60,519 bases of DNA from NCBI GenBank assembly GCA_045611845.1, contig JAZKXZ010000029.1:1-60519 (forward strand). Direction: 5' to 3'. Source of the DNA: Enterocola sp045611845. GTDB lineage: Bacteria; Bacteroidota; Bacteroidia; Bacteroidales; Paludibacteraceae. The translations under genes were made by a program, and so were the position numbers. This document shows, piece by piece, positions 25,420-34,012 of this stretch. Numbering within the stretch: the stretch's first letter is position 1; each line of letters starts with the position of its first letter. The notes beneath the pieces are model-generated. The model did no database searches and was not told where the DNA came from. It worked only from the letters and a program-made list of their open reading frames with translations.

Positions 25420-25911
25420 TTATTTCTTTTTAAAAATGTCTAATAAACCACCTTGTTTTGGTGTAGATGTAGATTTTCCTTCACCTTTATGTTCTATGAT
25501 CCAAGAATCTGCAGGTGTCGCATTTCTGTAGTTTTTATAAGATGCAGGATAACCTGTAACTGAAATTACTAAATACAAATTAGCATCTGTTTGAATTTCC
25601 ACAATAGGTGCAACAAGCACATCTGCATCATTTGATTTCACAGCATTACTAATTACAACTTGTTTTTCTTTTTCTGCAATAGCTTGAATTTCTGCTTCTG
25701 TTTTAGTATTAACTTTTACATTGATGCGTTCTGCATAAGTAATTCTCTTTTCAGAAACCTGCAAATCTGCAATTAATGGAGCGGTATAAACAGATTGTGT
25801 TGGTTCAATTGTTCTATACTCTACCGATGTATAGTTCTTTGCTTTAGGAGCTGCACAAGAACTTAATACTACTGCCACAATGGCACCTAATAAAAATAAT
25901 TTTGATTTCAT
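25420..25911 (-). CDS. small lipoprotein of unknown function
   Basis: 163 residues. Lipobox VLSSC (Cys19). The mature part has conserved-looking strand segments (YAERINVKVN, ADVLVAPIVEIQTD, LYLVISVTGYPASYKNYRNAT) and a Lys/Ser/Thr-rich tail ending FKKK. The alanine/valine-rich segment that relates stress to DADVLVAP resembles DUF6567-type lipoproteins only loosely, and I do not assign a family. First gene of the operon; the promoter is TACTTTTG at 25957-25964. It lies 18 bases before the stalk-barrel gene. Confidence 0.75.
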   Translation of the reverse strand: MKSKLFLLGAIVAVVLSSCAAPKAKNYTSVEYRTIEPTQSVYTAPLIADLQVSEKRITYAERINVKVNTKTEAEIQAIAEKEKQVVISNAVKSNDADVLVAPIVEIQTDANLYLVISVTGYPASYKNYRNATPADSWIIEHKGEGKSTSTPKQGGLLDIFKKK

Positions 25912-25956
25912 AATATTATAATTTAAAAATTGATATGTTTTCTTAATAATTTTCTA

Positions 25957-25964
25957 CAAAAGTA
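25957..25964 (-). promoter_or_regulatory. promoter of the three-gene envelope operon
   Basis: TACTTTTG on the minus strand, 45 bases before the ATG at 25911; no good -33 box is seen. Confidence 0.55.
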
Positions 25965-26017
25965 AGTTTAAATTATACACTCGACTGGTCCTTTTTTGAG
26001 CCTAGTTTACAAACAAA

Positions 26018-26057
26018 CAAAGCACGTTGCTCCATTCTACAGGAACAACGTGCTTTG
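26018..26057 (-). terminator. perfect 12-bp inverted repeat, probable terminator
   Basis: CAAAGCACGTTG and CAACGTGCTTTG enclose a 16-base loop. On the minus strand a T-rich tail (TTTG repeated) follows. It would end the short transcript that starts near 26222. Confidence 0.6.
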
Positions 26058-26077
26058 AATATATTTTACACTATTTC

Positions 26078-26221
26078 TTACGCGCACCTTACGCGCGCCA
26101 TGTATGTATGTATGTATGTATGTATGTATGTATGTATGTATGTATGTATGTATGTATGTATGCACTCACAAAGTTCGTGCATACAACAAATGTTCTTAGT
26201 ATTTAATAAACATAAATTCAT
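26078..26221 (-). CDS. possible 47-codon leaderless ORF containing the tetranucleotide repeat
   Basis: ATG at 26221 lies 7 bases after a canonical promoter. The frame reads MNLCLLNTKNIC and CMHELCEC, then five copies of IHTY encoded by the repeat, then MARVRCA and stop at 26078. The N-terminal part is cysteine rich. A change of one repeat unit would shift the frame. There is no family recognised; it may equally be a non-coding transcript. Confidence 0.25.
   Translation of the reverse strand: MNLCLLNTKNICCMHELCECIHTYIHTYIHTYIHTYIHTYMARVRCA
26100..26162. repeat. tetranucleotide microsatellite (TGTA)15
   Basis: Uninterrupted TGTA repeat of 60 bases (26101-26160) with partial units on both sides. 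Such long tetranucleotide tracts are unusual in bacterial chromosomes and are typical of slipped-strand phase-variable loci. Confidence 0.97.
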
Positions 26222-26228
26222 AACCATA

Positions 26229-26260
26229 CAAAAATAATAAGAATAAAATTATTTAACAAA
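26229..26260 (-). promoter_or_regulatory. canonical promoter of the microsatellite transcript
   Basis: TTTG (26257-26260), exactly 20 bases, TATTTTTG (26229-26236) on the minus strand. Transcription would start near 26222 and run through the repeat to the hairpin at 26018-26057. Confidence 0.55.
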
Positions 26261-26309
26261 TATTTAATAAAATATTTAAAAAATATATAACAAATGTATT
26301 CTTACTAAA

Positions 26310-26342
26310 AAAAGGGCAACCACTGGAAGTGATTGCCCTTTT
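26310..26342. terminator. pullulanase terminator
   Basis: Stem AAAAGGGCAA/TTGCCCTTTT with an inner CACT/AGTG stem, followed on the minus strand by a T-run. It lies 18 bases after the stop codon at 26360. Confidence 0.88.
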
Positions 26343-26359
26343 AAGAGTGATGGTATGGA

Positions 26360-29032
26360 TTATTTTTTAATCCAAACGTATTGAGAAAGTGGTTCAACAG
26401 TAACTTTGTTTACGCCAGCTTTAACTTTAGTTGTTTTGTTTTTAGATTTAACACCTTTAATATTAATAGCATCAGATGTACCTACTAGTTGCCATTTACC
26501 TTTTGGAAGTTCTACGTTTTCAAAGTCGATTGGTTCGTGACCTGCGTTGATAAGAACTAGTACTTTGTCGTCTACTAAGTAACCAAGTGCGCTTTCTGGT
26601 TCTGGAAGGAACCATTTGTAGTAGCCTTCTGGTACTGCTTCACCTTGACGGAACACTTTACCGTATTCTGATTTACGGAAGGTATTCCAACCACGCCAGA
26701 ATTTGTACATATTGTCGTAGTCGTTGAAGTTTGTTCCTGTTGGTTTTTGACCCACTTGTTCCCAAACAAATGTGTTTGCGGTACGGTGGTTGTAGGTGTC
26801 ACGATAGCCGTGCATATAAGCATTGTAACCTGCTTTTGTGGTACGTACTTCTTCACGAAGTGGAGCGTGTGCTTTACTACGCATAATTTCTGAACCACCG
26901 TGAGTAACGATAGGTCCTAATGTGGTGTAAAGAAGTGTTACAGCAATTTTGTATTCGTTGTGATATACAGAGTCGCGACCATCGAAGTTGCGACCAAATT
27001 GATCTGCTAGTGCAAAGTTGTCGTGAATATCTAGATAAGAAATACCACTGTTTGGATTTTTGTCGTCTTTGCAAGTACATGTTAAACCACGCATAACGCC
27101 TTCGCGTTCGTTGTATTTACCACCAGCCCAGCCACGGTCGTTGAATGGGTCTTGTAATTGGAATACAGGGCCTTTGTATGAGCTACGAGACTCGTCTTGG
27201 AAGTAGCAAATTGGAGAATCTTCTTTGTACCAGTCCCAATCTGGGTTTGCTTCGTAGTCTGGGTCGTTTGATGCAATCCATGGTTCGCCATAAACGATTT
27301 TGTCACGACCAATAGCATCCCAGAATGCTGTAAGGGTTTGTTGGTCCATTTGACCTGCAATGTCTACACGTACACCGTCGATACCAAATTCGTCGATGAA
27401 GTATTTAACTTGGTCGATTAACCAACGTTGTGTCATAGGACGGTTTTCTGTTTTCACTTCGTTACCGTATGCACCAATGTGTTCGAAGTTTTTGGTACGA
27501 TAGTAGTATTGTTTGTCGAAACCATTGAAGTTGAATAAGAATTGTTTACCATCCATATCTTCTGCAGTGTGGTTTGGCACAATGTCGATAATAACGGCAA
27601 TACCTTTGTCGTGGAAAGCTTGAACAAGGTCACGCATATCATCGCGTTCTGAACCAAGTTCTGAACCTTTTACGCGATAGCGAGATTCTACTGCCATAGC
27701 AAATGAAGTTCGATAACCCCATTGATAGTTTTCGTGAGCAATACCTTGCTCAATCATATATGGATCATCTTTGAATGACTCATACCAGTCGTCTGTTGGG
27801 AAGTGTAGGTATTCTTGAACTGGCATTAAGTGAACTACGTTGATACCAAGGTCTACTAAGTAGTCGAAACCTACTTTTTCGCCTCTTGAGTTTTTAAGTC
27901 CTGGTGTAATCATACCACGGATAGTACCTTTTAGGCTATCTGGCAATGGTAGATTGTCGGTGAAGTCTTGTACGTGTACTTCGTATGAAATCACGTCTTC
28001 CATTTTTGGAATACCACCTTTTAGAGGAGTAGCCGCTTTGGTGCGGTGCCAGATACGGCATTTGCCAAATGTATCGTCGCTTACACGAGCGTATGGATCG
28101 TTGATATGTTCTGGACGTGTTTCATAGAAGAAGTTACCTGGATCGGTAGAACCATGTACTGTGAAATCATAGTAAACACCGTGTAAATCTTCGTTGATAA
28201 TTGTTTCCCAAACACCATCTTGGTCAACTTTCATATCATAAGTTTGATATGCCTGAGTGTCGTTAGCACCTTTGTATAGATATAGTTTAACTAGCTCTGC
28301 ACGTGGAGCGAATACACGAATAGAAGTAACTCCATTATCAATGTTCGCACCCAATTCTTTAGTAGAATACACTTCACGGAACCAACCGTCGTATGAACAA
28401 GCAGCTCTAAGTTTTTGTGAAGGAATTTCTAGGTAATAAACACGACGAATGTCTAAGTCTTTTTCTGGAACAATAAGAGTAGTGGTAGATTCGTTTGGAA
28501 GTACGCCTACTACTTTAATTTCGTTTCCTTGAGCATCTTTAATGATGTAATCTGCAGGGTCAAAAGAACGTTTTACACCAGAAATTGTTGCCCAAATAAG
28601 GTTGCTTTTTCTGATTTCTGCAGTAAGACCTGCTACTACACGGTCCATTTCGTAAATAAGGTTGCCACCTTTTACGTTTGGAGATTGGTCTGTAGGTTCT
28701 AGCCATTCACCTTCGTTGTTGATGCGGAATTTGAAACCAGTGTTTGGTTTAATCACACTTTCGTCAACGTTGTCGAAAGTAAGCATCCATTGTTCGCCTA
28801 CTTTTTTAAGTTCCCACTCTCCTACCTCGGTAGAAGCATCCCATCCACGAAAATCACCTGTTACGAACACACGTTCTGGACGCACTCCGTAGATGTTTTC
28901 GTCAAAGATAAAGGTTACCTTATCACTAAAGATAGCATAACCTCGTTTGGCTTGGTCGCCTGTATAAGACTGAGCAAACACGCTCATTAGCGAAGCCACC
29001 AGCAAAAAGACAATTAAACTGATTTTTTTCAT
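26360..29032 (-). CDS. type I pullulanase-like GH13 glycoside hydrolase
   Basis: 890 residues from the ATG at 29032, which starts a clear signal peptide (ending VFAQ). An N-terminal beta-sandwich region (VFVTGDFRGW, CBM-like) and a CBM48-like segment (GVTSIRVFAPRAELV) precede a GH13 barrel. Catalytic regions: IDIVPNHTAED, GVRVDIAGQ with the nucleophile Asp (about 555), VYGEPW with the acid Glu (about 583) and DIHDNFALAD. A C-terminal beta domain ends the protein. It cleaves alpha-1,6 branches in pullulan or starch-like glucans, probably in periplasm or outside. The in-frame ATG-like start 14 codons upstream gives no signal peptide at the N terminus. No susCD pair is adjacent. Confidence 0.88.
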   Translation of the reverse strand: MKKISLIVFLLVASLMSVFAQSYTGDQAKRGYAIFSDKVTFIFDENIYGVRPERVFVTGDFRGWDASTEVGEWELKKVGEQWMLTFDNVDESVIKPNTGFKFRINNEGEWLEPTDQSPNVKGGNLIYEMDRVVAGLTAEIRKSNLIWATISGVKRSFDPADYIIKDAQGNEIKVVGVLPNESTTTLIVPEKDLDIRRVYYLEIPSQKLRAACSYDGWFREVYSTKELGANIDNGVTSIRVFAPRAELVKLYLYKGANDTQAYQTYDMKVDQDGVWETIINEDLHGVYYDFTVHGSTDPGNFFYETRPEHINDPYARVSDDTFGKCRIWHRTKAATPLKGGIPKMEDVISYEVHVQDFTDNLPLPDSLKGTIRGMITPGLKNSRGEKVGFDYLVDLGINVVHLMPVQEYLHFPTDDWYESFKDDPYMIEQGIAHENYQWGYRTSFAMAVESRYRVKGSELGSERDDMRDLVQAFHDKGIAVIIDIVPNHTAEDMDGKQFLFNFNGFDKQYYYRTKNFEHIGAYGNEVKTENRPMTQRWLIDQVKYFIDEFGIDGVRVDIAGQMDQQTLTAFWDAIGRDKIVYGEPWIASNDPDYEANPDWDWYKEDSPICYFQDESRSSYKGPVFQLQDPFNDRGWAGGKYNEREGVMRGLTCTCKDDKNPNSGISYLDIHDNFALADQFGRNFDGRDSVYHNEYKIAVTLLYTTLGPIVTHGGSEIMRSKAHAPLREEVRTTKAGYNAYMHGYRDTYNHRTANTFVWEQVGQKPTGTNFNDYDNMYKFWRGWNTFRKSEYGKVFRQGEAVPEGYYKWFLPEPESALGYLVDDKVLVLINAGHEPIDFENVELPKGKWQLVGTSDAINIKGVKSKNKTTKVKAGVNKVTVEPLSQYVWIKK

Positions 29033-29071
29033 AAATTGATTATTGTAGTTAATGATAATTTTCACAAAAGA

Positions 29072-29079
29072 CAAATTTA
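29072..29079 (-). promoter_or_regulatory. pullulanase promoter -7 box
   Basis: TAAATTTG on the minus strand, 39 bases before the ATG at 29032. Confidence 0.5.
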
Positions 29080-29117
29080 AGTATTTTGATTGAGAAACAC
29101 AATAGTTTACAAAGAAA

Positions 29118-29145
29118 AAAGACCGACTAAATTTAGCCAGTCTTT
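29118..29145 (-). terminator. terminator after the cvfB-like gene
   Basis: AAAGAC/GTCTTT and CTAAA/TTTAG stems with a small internal loop, then TTTTTTCTTTG on the minus strand, between the cvfB stop and the pullulanase promoter. Confidence 0.7.
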
Positions 29146-29185
29146 AATTTTATTGATTTATCTTTAAAACTTTCAACATTAGATT

Positions 29186-30013
29186 TTAAATTAAACTAAT
29201 ACCAGAATCTGTTAAAGTTATAAGGCGTTTTTTGTAAAGTTCTCCAACGGCTTTTTTATAGGTTTTCTTACTCATACCGCATACTTCGTAAATAGTTTCT
29301 GCAGGAGATTTGTCTGTAGTTGGAAGAAAACCACCTGCTTTTTTTATTAGTTCTAGCAATTTTCCAGCCTCTCCTTCTATAGCAACATATCCAGAACGAC
29401 GCAGACGAACGTCTATTTTACCATCGTGGCGAATTTTTGAAATATAAGCTGTAAGTGTGTCACCAATATTTATTTTTGAGAACACTTCATTTTTATAGAT
29501 AAGGCCTACATAACGTTTGTTTATAAGCACTTTGTAACCAAGTTCAGTCTCAGAAGCCACAAGAACGTTTACCTCATCGCCTTCTGAAATTTCAGAGAAG
29601 TCTTGCTTTTCTGTATATCTTTCCCATTTGGCAGAGGCAACTACACGTTTGGTTTTGTTGTCTAGATATACGTACACCAACACCTTTTGACCTGTGCGTA
29701 AAGACACAGTTTGTTCGCTATATGGAACAAGCAAATCTTTCATTATGCCCCACTCCAAAAATGCACCTACAGAAGCCACAGATTTTACTTGCATAAATGC
29801 AAAGTCACCTACCACAGCAAGTGGCTGGGCAGTGGTGGCAATTGGGCGATCTTCACCATCTGTATAAACAAATACAGTTAGATAATCACCTATTTGTGCA
29901 TTATCTGGCACGTAACGGTTTGGAAGTAGGATTTCACCCATTTCTTCACCATCTAGGTATAGGCCGAATGCTACTCGTTTTACTACTTGTAATGTGTTGT
30001 ATGAACCTATCAT
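29186..30013 (-). CDS. CvfB-like S1 RNA-binding protein
   Basis: 275 residues. Several S1-type OB folds in tandem (for example VGAFLEWGIMKDLLVP, KVLINKRYVGLIYKNEVF, DGKIDVRLRR) followed by a winged-helix C-terminal region (EVCGMSKKTYKKAVGELYKK). This matches the CvfB/YitL family, RNA-binding proteins tied to virulence and post-transcriptional control in Firmicutes. The ATG is preceded by a GTTAGGA repeat array rather than a ribosome binding site. It is downstream of prfC with a strong hairpin between them, so read-through or a separate promoter would be needed. Confidence 0.85.
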   Translation of the reverse strand: MIGSYNTLQVVKRVAFGLYLDGEEMGEILLPNRYVPDNAQIGDYLTVFVYTDGEDRPIATTAQPLAVVGDFAFMQVKSVASVGAFLEWGIMKDLLVPYSEQTVSLRTGQKVLVYVYLDNKTKRVVASAKWERYTEKQDFSEISEGDEVNVLVASETELGYKVLINKRYVGLIYKNEVFSKINIGDTLTAYISKIRHDGKIDVRLRRSGYVAIEGEAGKLLELIKKAGGFLPTTDKSPAETIYEVCGMSKKTYKKAVGELYKKRLITLTDSGISLI

Positions 30014-30017
30014 AATA

Positions 30018-30041
30018 GTTAGGAGTTAGGAGTTAGGAGTT
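30018..30041. repeat. heptamer array (GTTAGGA)3
   Basis: Three perfect GTTAGGA units plus GTT, immediately upstream of the cvfB start codon. The same array is at 39234-39257 and in degenerate form at 58695-58749. Confidence 0.95.
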
Positions 30042-30082
30042 TTACTTCAGAGTTTTAGGCTCGCCTAAAACTCTGAAGTAAA
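30041..30082 (-). terminator. prfC terminator overlapping its stop codon
   Basis: Perfect 19-bp stem (TTTACTTCAGAGTTTTAGG and its complement) with a 4-base loop. The prfC stop (30065-30067) and its last codons lie in one arm. The T-run on the minus strand is weak (AAACTCC follows), so termination efficiency is uncertain. Confidence 0.65.
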
Positions 30083-31633
30083 GTGGAACCTAATATTTTT
30101 GAAATCACTTTGTGCCATTTGAAGGACGTAGTTTGAGTCAGCAAGGAACACGTCGCGACCTTCTTTATCTTTGGCCATATATTGATATTTACGCTTTTTA
30201 AAGTTTTCTAGTTCGGCTGGGTCATCACTTTCTATCCAACAAGCCTTGTAAAGGTTTACTGGTTCCCATCTACATTGAGCACCATATTCGTGAAGCAGAC
30301 GATATTGGATAACCTCAAATTGAAGTTGACCTACAGTACCAATAATTTTACGTCCGTTGAATTGGTTGGTAAACAGCTGAGCCACACCTTCGTCCATAAG
30401 TTGGTCGATACCTTTTTGAAGTTGTTTTTGCTTCATTGGATCGGCATTTTCAATGTATTTAAACATTTCTGGAGAGAAGCTTGGAAGACCTTTGAAGTGG
30501 ATTTCTTCGCCAGAGGTAAGGCTATCACCAATTTTAAAGTTGCCAGTATCTGGAAGACCTACAATATCTCCTGCGTATGCTTCATCTACTGTTTCTTTCT
30601 TTTGAGCCATGAAACATGTTGGAGCAGAGAATTTCATCATTTTACCATGACGAATATGTTTGTAGTTTACGTTACGTTCAAATTTACCTGAGCAAATCTT
30701 AACGAAAGCAATACAACTACGGTGATTTGGGTCCATATTGGCGTGAATTTTAAACACGAAGCCAGAGAAACCTTTTTCGTATGGATCAACAGTACGTTCA
30801 AGAGTTTCTACAGGACGTGGTGATGGAGCTATTTCTACGAAACAATCTAGAAGCTCTTTCACACCAAAGGTATTTAGCGCACTACCAAAGAATACTGGAG
30901 CAAGGTCGCCCGCAAGGTATTCATTTACATCAAATTCAGAATAAACACCTTCTATTAATTCTAGGTCTTCACGAAGTTTTGCAGCATCTGTATCACCTAC
31001 ATAATCTTCAAGAGCCTTGCTATTTAGGTCTATTTCTACAGTTTCAGAAACAGTTTGTTTGTTTGGAGTATATAAGTTTAGGCTTTCTTGGTGAATATTA
31101 TAAACACCTTTAAAGCCCACACCACCATTAATAGGCCAGCTAAGTGGACGCACGCGTATGCCAAGTTCTGATTCTACCTCATCAAGTAGGTCGAATGGAT
31201 CTTTACCTTCACGGTCCATTTTGTTGATAAACACCATAACAGGAGTTTTGCGCATACGACAAACTTGCATAAGTTTACGAGTTTGTGTTTCCACACCTTT
31301 TGCAGAGTCTATCACAATAATAACACTATCCACAGCGGTAAGGGTGCGGAATGTATCTTCTGCGAAGTCTTGGTGACCTGGGGTGTCTAGAATATTGATT
31401 TTGTAATCTTTGTATTCAAATCCCATTACAGAAGTTGCCACAGAAATACCACGTTGTTTTTCTATTTCCATCCAGTCTGATGTGGCAGTCTTCTTAATTT
31501 TGTTTGACTTCACAGCCCCAGCTATGTGAATAGCACCACCGAAAAGAAGTAATTTTTCGGTTAGTGTAGTTTTACCCGCATCGGGGTGAGATATAATCGC
31601 AAATGTACGGCGTCGTTTTATTTCTTCTTGCAT
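30065..31633 (-). CDS. prfC: peptide chain release factor 3
   Basis: 522 residues. GTPase that recycles RF1/RF2 from the ribosome. P-loop SHPDAGKTTL (15-24), then DTPGHQDFAEDTFRTL and NKMDREGKDPF, with the RF3-specific C-terminal region (MKFSAPTCFMAQKK; QYMAKDKEGRDVFLADS). It is complete. It starts 7 bases after the DUF4494 gene, at the end of the par-linked operon. Its last codons form part of a terminator stem. Confidence 0.97.
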   Translation of the reverse strand: MQEEIKRRRTFAIISHPDAGKTTLTEKLLLFGGAIHIAGAVKSNKIKKTATSDWMEIEKQRGISVATSVMGFEYKDYKINILDTPGHQDFAEDTFRTLTAVDSVIIVIDSAKGVETQTRKLMQVCRMRKTPVMVFINKMDREGKDPFDLLDEVESELGIRVRPLSWPINGGVGFKGVYNIHQESLNLYTPNKQTVSETVEIDLNSKALEDYVGDTDAAKLREDLELIEGVYSEFDVNEYLAGDLAPVFFGSALNTFGVKELLDCFVEIAPSPRPVETLERTVDPYEKGFSGFVFKIHANMDPNHRSCIAFVKICSGKFERNVNYKHIRHGKMMKFSAPTCFMAQKKETVDEAYAGDIVGLPDTGNFKIGDSLTSGEEIHFKGLPSFSPEMFKYIENADPMKQKQLQKGIDQLMDEGVAQLFTNQFNGRKIIGTVGQLQFEVIQYRLLHEYGAQCRWEPVNLYKACWIESDDPAELENFKKRKYQYMAKDKEGRDVFLADSNYVLQMAQSDFKNIRFHFTSEF

Positions 31634-31640
31634 TGTTGAA

Positions 31641-32075
31641 TTATTTTACTGTATATGGGAAATAGTCTAATATAGCACTCTCAGCAATTGACACAATAGT
31701 GTAATCGTAAAGAGTATCTTTCAGACCTTCACGAAGACGTGCAAGAGCGGTGTCAATAGTATCGGCGTGTACAAGCATTAGTTGTGGAGTTTTCTTTTCT
31801 ATACCTTTTTCCTCGTCTAGAGTGATGATATTGATTTTACAGTTGTACCATCTGTCATAAGCATCCACTTCAGAAGTGAAGATTTCGATAATTCTAGAAC
31901 GTTTAATGTTTGTGATGGTGTATTCACCAGAAATATATTGACATAGAGTCTCTAAAATACGAGTTTCTGCTTCGGTATAGGTTAGAGCATCTACTAAATA
32001 TGATTCGTTCACTTTTTTTGTTTTTCCGTCGATAGTTTTTTCGTAACGGATTTTACATTCATACCAATTTGCCAT
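31641..32075 (-). CDS. DUF4494 domain protein
   Basis: 144 residues. Starts MANWYECKIRYEKTIDGKTK and contains VNESYLVDALTYTEAETRI, the typical opening of DUF4494, a family of unknown function common in Bacteroidales. The sequence has two related halves: WYECKIRYEK... and WYNCKINIITLDE..., each followed by a (Y/L)xVxAxTxxxAxxR-like helix, so it looks like an internal duplication. It lies 6 bases after the mltD-like gene and 7 before prfC. Confidence 0.85.
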   Translation of the reverse strand: MANWYECKIRYEKTIDGKTKKVNESYLVDALTYTEAETRILETLCQYISGEYTITNIKRSRIIEIFTSEVDAYDRWYNCKINIITLDEEKGIEKKTPQLMLVHADTIDTALARLREGLKDTLYDYTIVSIAESAILDYFPYTVK

Positions 32076-32081
32076 AATATT

Positions 32082-33362
32082 TTATCTTACTGGAAGGTTA
32101 ATTACTTGTCCTATTTTTAAAACTTTTAGATTTTTACCTGGATTTGCTTTTTTAATAGCAGAAACAGTAGTTCCTTTCTTCTTTGCAATATCCCACAAAT
32201 TATCCCCTGAACGTATTTTATATGTGGTTTGTAGCACCACTGCTGTTTCCATACGTTTAGCATACTTTTCTTTTTCATATGCAAGGATAGAATCTTTTGC
32301 AGAAATAAAATCTACTGCAGATGTATCTGGGAAAACAATACCCCAAGTTTTTTTATTTCCAGGAACTATATCTAGTTTATATTGTGGATTTAGTCTGCGA
32401 AGCTGATCCACTGTAATATCCATATTTGCAGCAATTTGCTCAAAGTGCATCTTCTCTGCCACCATAACGGTATCTATAAGCACAGGCATTTTAGACTCAG
32501 AAGGACAAATATTATACACTTCTGTAGCATATTCCATAGCATAATTCACTGCTATGAAGGCTGGCACATAACCACGAGTTTCTCGAGGTAGATAGTTGTA
32601 AATTGCCCAATAATCTGTACCTGCATTGGCACGTCTAATAGCCTTATTCACATTGCCCGGACCACAATTATATGCTGCTATTACTAAAAGCCAATCGTTG
32701 TAAATGCCATATAGGTCTTTTAAATACTTAACAGCTGCTTTTGTAGATTTTATCACGTCGCAACGCTCATCTACTAAACTATTTATCTCTAAACCATAAA
32801 GTTTACCTGTATATGGCATAAACTGCCAAAGACCCATTGCACCCACTTTAGAACGTGCCGTAGGATTAAGCGCCGATTCTATCACAGGCAGATATTTAAG
32901 CTCCATAGGTAAGCCTTCTGCCAGTAGTTCACGCTCAAAAATAGGGAAATAATATTTAGAAAGTCCTAAAAGTTTAGAAAGATTCTTTGGATAACGATGT
33001 ACATATGAATCAATATATGAACGAACTACCTGATTATAAGAAAGCTCCATTTCTGCAGGTATTTCAGACATCTTTTGCACATATTCCTCTTTAGAAAGAG
33101 GGTCTTTTACTGGATTATTAAAACACGAATCGGTAAATGTAACCTCGCTAAACCAATTTACAAACTTTTCTTCTATAATAGATTCAAATGCTGCTCTCTC
33201 TAGAGAATCTACGGTAAGTGTATCTACCGCAGAAACAGAATCTATAGGCATCACCATTAAAGAATCTGCAAATGCTGCATCAAATACTAAACTATCATTT
33301 TGAGCATATAAAGCAGCATTAGACAAACCCAACACTGCTAGCAATATAAATAATTTCTTCAT
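32082..33362 (-). CDS. membrane-bound lytic transglycosylase (MltD-like) with LysM
   Basis: 426 residues with a signal peptide (ending LYAQ). An acidic Asp/Ser-rich region (about 22-60) precedes an SLT domain: VIESALNP with the catalytic Glu162, GAMGLWQFMPYTG and AAYNCGPGNVNKAI. A C-terminal LysM (YKIRSGDNLWDIAKKKG) binds peptidoglycan. It cleaves glycan strands to anhydro-muropeptides in the periplasm. It overlaps the DUF5683 gene by one base. Location behind parAB is usual in Bacteroidales. Confidence 0.93.
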   Translation of the reverse strand: MKKLFILLAVLGLSNAALYAQNDSLVFDAAFADSLMVMPIDSVSAVDTLTVDSLERAAFESIIEEKFVNWFSEVTFTDSCFNNPVKDPLSKEEYVQKMSEIPAEMELSYNQVVRSYIDSYVHRYPKNLSKLLGLSKYYFPIFERELLAEGLPMELKYLPVIESALNPTARSKVGAMGLWQFMPYTGKLYGLEINSLVDERCDVIKSTKAAVKYLKDLYGIYNDWLLVIAAYNCGPGNVNKAIRRANAGTDYWAIYNYLPRETRGYVPAFIAVNYAMEYATEVYNICPSESKMPVLIDTVMVAEKMHFEQIAANMDITVDQLRRLNPQYKLDIVPGNKKTWGIVFPDTSAVDFISAKDSILAYEKEKYAKRMETAVVLQTTYKIRSGDNLWDIAKKKGTTVSAIKKANPGKNLKVLKIGQVINLPVR

Positions 33363-34012
33363 TAAAATTTCAATTTACAACTTAACCCCACTGAAGAATC
33401 CTGTTCGTAGGAAGAACTAACAGGAATAACAGTAGGCAGCACCTCCAACGACAAATCTGGACTAATATCATAGTCAAACATCTGCGCATCTACATAGGCA
33501 TCTACTATGGTCAACAAATAAAACACAGCTGTTGCTATAATACAAAGGTCTCTGTTTCTTCTATAATTATCTAATCTTGTTTTTATTGTTTTGGTATAAT
33601 AACTTTGATTTGAACTATTGAGTACCACCCCTTCTGGTAATAGATATTGAAAGTAATTTGTGTTAGGATCACTATCCATCAAATCAACATAACCCTTTCT
33701 ATAATCTACATAGAGTTTATCATTCCAAGTGATACCATAGGCTAGTCCTAATGCTCCTGCATAAATAATAGGCACTTTCCAATATTGTCTATTATAAATT
33801 TGTCCCAAGCCTGGCACCACAGCAGCAAGCCATACAGATTTATCTGCATCGGGCTTAAACTGTGTAGTAGAAACATTTTCTGTTTCTACCACTTTTACTG
33901 TATCTGCATAAGAAACTTGGTAAATAGTATCATTTTGCAATGTGGCAGCAGAAACATTTCCCACTACAACAAATGCTATAAGGAATAATATGAATGCTAG
34001 TCTATTTTTCAA
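33362..34012 (-). CDS. DUF5683 domain membrane protein
   Basis: 216 residues. N-terminal signal-like helix, then SVWLAAVVPGLGQIYNRQYWKVPIIY, which is the hallmark opening of DUF5683, and two further hydrophobic helices (YAGALGLAYGI; CIIATAVFYLLTIVDAYVDA). Function unknown, but it is conserved between parB and mltD in Bacteroidales. It overlaps parB by 4 bases and the mltD-like gene by one, so it is tightly coupled. The C-terminal portion is a short variable tail. Confidence 0.88.
   Translation of the reverse strand: MKNRLAFILFLIAFVVVGNVSAATLQNDTIYQVSYADTVKVVETENVSTTQFKPDADKSVWLAAVVPGLGQIYNRQYWKVPIIYAGALGLAYGITWNDKLYVDYRKGYVDLMDSDPNTNYFQYLLPEGVVLNSSNQSYYTKTIKTRLDNYRRNRDLCIIATAVFYLLTIVDAYVDAQMFDYDISPDLSLEVLPTVIPVSSSYEQDSSVGLSCKLKF

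Noticed and set aside
26018..26057. Inverted repeat considered as a parS or attachment site
   Set aside because: Its sequence does not match the parS consensus and it has a 16-base loop typical of a terminator; no mobile element flanks it.
26055..26237. Plus-strand frame with repeated MYVC units
   Set aside because: It is an artefact of the TGTA repeat and runs against the only good promoter of the region.
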